Below are positions 61,460-64,000 of a stretch of 64,000 bases of DNA, in pieces. How positions within the stretch are numbered: position 1 is the stretch's first letter; every line of letters starts with the position of its first letter. The translations under genes and the position numbers were made by a program. The notes below the pieces were generated by a model. The model made no database searches, had not been told where the DNA came from, and saw only the letters and a list, made by a program, of their open reading frames with translations. The DNA is from UMGS1696 sp964621165 (GTDB lineage Bacteria > Bacillota > Clostridia > Oscillospirales > CAG-272), in the NCBI GenBank assembly GCA_964621165.1, contig CAZULC010000001.1, positions 62,001 through 126,000 on the forward strand, read 5' to 3'.

Positions 61460-61556
61460 CACTGCAATATATCCAATAAATAGATTAGTTTGAAGTTTTT
61501 GCCAAGCTTCTTCCAAGAAGCGTCCCGCATCCCCCGTACCCTCGTCCCCGTCTCCC
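61460..61556 (+). repeat. short family A repeat inside the prophage
   Basis: ATCCAATAAATAGATTAGTT then TGAAGTTTTTGCCAAGCTTC and TCCAAGAAGCGTCCC match the copy at 27735-27808. It closes at the tail tube stop codon (61557). The rest of the 220-base gap (61337-61459) is AT-rich with no gene. Confidence 0.65.
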
Positions 61557-62039
61557 CTACTTCTCGGGGGTGAAGACTGAGGTGGACTTTACGAACGTGC
61601 CGGGGATTACGTCGCTCACGGACTTCATGGAACCGGTGTAACAGAGCGCGTCACTGCCTTCGCCGCATTCGTCCGGTATGACCGAATATTCACGCTTTAC
61701 CGCATGATATACACCGGACGTGTCCGTTTCGTCAAATAAGTCCACCGTGATTATCTCAACCCGGGCGCCTGACCCCGTCAGCTCACGGTCAGTTATATTC
61801 CGTATTTTGTCGATTACAGGATTGCCGGAGTAAACCTCAAACTCGTAGTCAATCACCGGCGCGTATCCCGTTACGTCAGTGCGCTTCGTCACCTCGTGTA
61901 TGTACCGACGCTGATAACTGACCGCGTTTTTCGACTCCGTAAAGTCCGTGAACCCTTCCCCAATCAATGCCCAGACCGGTGACTCCATCGTTCCTACATT
62001 CATGTAATGCTGCCTGTCCGCACGCTTAACTATTGCCAT
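61557..62039 (-). CDS. phage major tail tube protein
   Basis: 160 residues. MAIVKRADRQHYMNVGTMES is a typical opening for Firmicutes tail tube proteins, followed by TDFTESKNAVSYQRRYIHEV then DYEFEVYSGNPVIDKIRNI. Small, beta-rich, without Cys motifs except two near the end. Position upstream of the chaperone pair fits. A family A repeat adjoins its stop. Confidence 0.75.
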   Translation of the reverse strand: MAIVKRADRQHYMNVGTMESPVWALIGEGFTDFTESKNAVSYQRRYIHEVTKRTDVTGYAPVIDYEFEVYSGNPVIDKIRNITDRELTGSGARVEIITVDLFDETDTSGVYHAVKREYSVIPDECGEGSDALCYTGSMKSVSDVIPGTFVKSTSVFTPEK

Positions 62040-62113
62040 ATCTGTTTTCTGCCTCTCTTTCTATCTTTCTATCTTTTCTGTTTCATTGTAATCAATCCAC
62101 CCCTTCGCAGGGC

Positions 62114-62497
62114 TTATCTCACGCGCATGCGCATCATGTACGACGCACGGTATTCCTCCTCGCCGCTTTCGTATATCGCTGACTTCACCGCTCCTGATAT
62201 AACGCGGAACTCGTAATCCCCGCCCGCATAATCACGCATAGCCAAAGCCGCACGACGGAAATATTCCCCCGCTCTCAGCCTGTCAGCAACCGCACGCCCC
62301 GGTACACGCACACGTATCTCAAACGGCACGTCAATAACACCAGTCCCGTCCACATATTCCTTCACCTGATTGAACGCTCCCGATATCCAGAGCGAACCAA
62401 CCCCATCCCGCCAGCTCTCCGGTATAACCTCAACCCCTATCCCGTTGAGTATCCCTGAAATAACCTCGGCAAAATTTACTTCACATCCGTAAATCAT
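62114..62497 (-). CDS. putative phage tail terminator protein
   Basis: 127 residues, mixed alpha-beta (EVISGILNGIGVEVIPESWR; GVIDVPFEIRVRVPGRAVAD; EEEYRASYMMRMRV). No family recognised with confidence. It lies between the minor capsid-like gene and the tail tube gene, where the tail terminator is normally encoded. Confidence 0.6.
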   Translation of the reverse strand: MIYGCEVNFAEVISGILNGIGVEVIPESWRDGVGSLWISGAFNQVKEYVDGTGVIDVPFEIRVRVPGRAVADRLRAGEYFRRAALAMRDYAGGDYEFRVISGAVKSAIYESGEEEYRASYMMRMRVR

Positions 62498-62516
62498 ATT
62501 AACTCTACTCTCACCC

Positions 62517-62850
62517 TCACTTCAGCATGGCGCCGATAACCGCCTCAGTCCACTGACCCATGCACTCGTCCTTCGCGGCTTCAAACCACCTCGCACATGC
62601 CCGGGGATGTACCTTTTTGTTGAAAGTACGGCTCGCATAATAACAGTCGTGTGCATAATCCGCCGCCCATATAACACGCCCGTCCCCTGCCGCACGACCG
62701 GATTTGCATAATCTTTCCGGTCCTGTATGGCACAAACGGCTCGCATGATGACAATACCGCCTCCTCCAGTACCCGCGACGCGTCCCTCTGACGACTGCTT
62801 AACTTCTCAGCTAACCCGCCTGCGTCAACTTTAACATTGAATTTAACCAA
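62517..62850 (-). pseudogene. phage minor capsid-like protein, frameshifted
   Basis: Frame 1 from ATG 62850 reads MVKFNVKVDAGGLAEKLSSR then CEPFVPYRTGK. At about 62712 an extra T on the plus strand (A in the gene) breaks it: AAG-A-TTATG. In the next frame the protein continues LCKSGRAAGDGRVIWAADYA then HDCYYASRTFNKKVHPRACA and WFEAAKDECMGQW to the stop at 62517. The joined sequence matches the HK97-gp10/minor capsid pattern (PYxTGxL ... V.W...YA ... HPxAxxxWFE). A single-base lesion; a sequencing error cannot be excluded. Confidence 0.7.
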
Positions 62851-62896
62851 TCAACCACTTCCTTAACCAAAACAAAACCAAATCCCTTAACCATTC

Positions 62897-63247
62897 TCAC
62901 TTGAGAACCAAACGCACATGGGATAATTCTCCCGCATCTTTGTAGTATGACGCCTCGGCTACCCGGTACTCATGCCCGCCAATCACACATAAGTCTCCCT
63001 TGGCCGCATCGGGAAATTCCGCCTCAATGTAACCGCCGCCGGATACGCACTCCTCACATATGCTCATGGAGCAGAAGAAATATACCTTGATTCCTCCGAC
63101 CTCACGCCAGTCCTCCTCGAGTATCCGCCGCCCGCCAATGAATACCCCCGATAAACGGTAGTCACGGTAAAGCGCACTCCATCCCTCGCCGTCTCCTATA
63201 AACCTGCGGTAAATAACCTCGGACTTCATAATCCCATCGTAACTCAA
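62897..63247 (-). CDS. putative phage head-tail connector
   Basis: 116 residues: SEVIYRRFIGDGEGWSALYR, RRILEEDWREVGGIKVYFFC and DLCVIGGHEYRVAEASYY. No named family recognised with certainty, but the closing EYRV...SHVRLVLK is common in head-closure proteins of Firmicutes siphoviruses. Order supports a stopper protein. Confidence 0.55.
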   Translation of the reverse strand: MSYDGIMKSEVIYRRFIGDGEGWSALYRDYRLSGVFIGGRRILEEDWREVGGIKVYFFCSMSICEECVSGGGYIEAEFPDAAKGDLCVIGGHEYRVAEASYYKDAGELSHVRLVLK

Positions 63248-63312
63248 TAATCCACCCCCAGACTAACCCAAAACCCAAATTCCCGCCCTAAATCAACCTT
63301 CATTCAGGAACA

Positions 63313-63591
63313 TCAGACCCAGCGGCATAATAATCCCGCACTTCTCAAAACAGCCGCCGCGTCCGGTGAAATAACGCCGCCGCAGACCGATATCCCCTCG
63401 CTCACATCACGGTAAACCACACTCACATCCCCCGCCTGACGGGATTTCACGTCCCGTCCGCTTGATGAATAGGCCCGCTGTAGATCCACTGCATCGTTGA
63501 ACGCCCGAATCTGTTCCTCATCCATGTCACACCCCCGAAACGGGTAAATCAAAGATAGAAGCAATGCCTCCGCACTCCTGCCTTCATCCAT
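63313..63591 (-). CDS. putative phage head-tail adaptor
   Basis: 92 residues: EEQIRAFNDAVDLQRAYSSS and DAAAVLRSAGLLCRWV. No family recognised. The position directly after the capsid gene matches a head-tail adaptor. The 185-base gap to the capsid gene holds low-complexity TTTGGTT units (gene strand). Confidence 0.5.
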   Translation of the reverse strand: MDEGRSAEALLLSLIYPFRGCDMDEEQIRAFNDAVDLQRAYSSSGRDVKSRQAGDVSVVYRDVSEGISVCGGVISPDAAAVLRSAGLLCRWV

Positions 63592-63776
63592 AATATCACC
63601 TCGTCAAAACCAAATTTTACCAAAATTCAACCAAATCCAAACCAAAATTAACCAAATTCCCGTCATGACTTCACCATAGCTCAACCAAAGCTTGACTAAA
63701 CTCTGACCCGAGCCGTATCCCGCCCCTCTCCCGCCGAATTGTACCCCAGCCGTAAAGTCATGCCAGCTCAGCCAAA

Positions 63777-64000
63777 TCAGCCAAGATAACGGCAGGCCAG
63801 CTCGGGGTAAACCGTCTTGAAGGCGTAAAGTACATCCATGGAAAGTATGTCGCGCTTGTACTTCATGTCGTACCCTCTCACAACCCGCAGGGAAATGCCG
63901 TTGTAGGTGGTAACATATGACTCAACACCGGCCGGAGCGGCAAGAGGTCGGGTGATAAAGGCAAACGCGTCCGGATGGAAAATCAGGTTCGCCGCATGGG
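63777..64000 (-). CDS. phage major capsid protein, C-terminal part (P22 coat-like)
   Basis: The visible 74 codons on the reverse strand end at TGA 63777 and read NLIFHPDAFAFITRPLAAPA then YNGISLRVVRGYDMKYKRDI and LSMDVLYAFKTVYPELACR YLG. The FHxDAF...TRPL and LRVxxGYD...DxLYGxKxxxPELAxRLxG pattern is that of P22-coat-type capsid proteins. The gene runs off the window edge, so its start is unseen. Confidence 0.75.
   Translation of the reverse strand, partial: HAANLIFHPDAFAFITRPLAAPAGVESYVTTYNGISLRVVRGYDMKYKRDILSMDVLYAFKTVYPELACRYLG

Larger units (their letters stand above)
55320..64000. mobile_element. prophage head-tail gene block (siphovirus type, continues past the window)
   Basis: Fourteen reverse-strand genes in the order of a Firmicutes siphovirus, from 64000 down to 55320: major capsid (partial), head-tail connectors, tail terminator, tail tube, chaperone, Gp15, tape measure, Dit, Gp37-like, baseplate and fibre proteins. 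Holin, lysin and integrase genes are absent from the visible end; the block stops at a terminator beside a GNAT remnant. One gene is frameshifted and a host repeat has entered between two genes, so the block may be a decaying remnant. The other end is not visible. Confidence 0.82.

Overview
The window looks like a chromosome segment of a low-to-mid-GC Gram-positive anaerobe of the class Clostridia, most likely a gut Oscillospiraceae/Ruminococcaceae-type bacterium. This is inferred from strong Shine-Dalgarno (SD) sites, SigA-type promoters (TTGAMW-N17-TATAAT), RNase Y, RecX, LuxS, an Ami-like oligopeptide transporter, a clostridial pyr operon with PyrK, DUF6062 and DUF6273 proteins, and a Gld-like ABC exporter followed by DUF4340. 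No rRNA, tRNA or CRISPR array was seen.

Layout. 0.1-6 kb: Gld-type ABC system (ATPase, permease, auxiliary protein, DUF4340) plus a DUF6273 protein. 6-13 kb: ComM-like ATPase, GH36 alpha-galactosidase, ECF sigma factor and a putative membrane-bound partner. 13.4-15 kb: a decayed patch with a Phd/YefM antitoxin pseudogene, luxS, and an rRNA-methyltransferase (AviRa-like) pseudogene. 15-23.5 kb: recA-recF-recX, rimO, pgsA, ogg, DUF6062 and a membrane protein. 23.5-32 kb: a reverse-strand oligopeptide ABC transporter in which four of five subunits carry unusual extensions or insertions. 32.6-40.2 kb: RNase Y and pyrC-K-D-F-E-B, whose PyrB carries a PyrI-like zinc tail. 40.3-45.4 kb: an exported/membrane protein of unknown function and uvrA. 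45.9-52 kb: a three-gene module (TerB_N/TerB_C protein, BrxD-like DUF2791 ATPase, Lhr-like helicase) behind a consensus promoter. 52.2-54.8 kb: a TIM-barrel/acyl-CoA synthetase fusion. 55.3-64 kb: reverse-strand head-tail genes of a siphovirus-like prophage, cut off by the window end in the major capsid gene.

The most striking non-gene feature is three families of dispersed intergenic repeats. Family A (about 250 bp, plus short versions) occurs five times, and two inverted copies flank uvrA. Family B (60-165 bp, four copies) is a series of hairpins, one of which keeps a CGCA loop while its stem changes in a compensatory way. Family C (about 100 bp, at least eight sites) contains a small GCT-loop hairpin with covarying arms and often lies between a promoter and its gene; it has supplied the C-terminal end of the alpha-galactosidase. 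One short family A copy sits inside the prophage, so that family appears to have been mobile.

The genes group into DNA repair (recA/F/X, ogg, uvrA), pyrimidine synthesis, peptide uptake and a candidate DNA-processing/defence module. The TerB-ATPase-helicase module, the synthetase fusion and the covarying repeats deserve the closest look. Everything rests on reading the sequence and on remembered family motifs; no database search was run.
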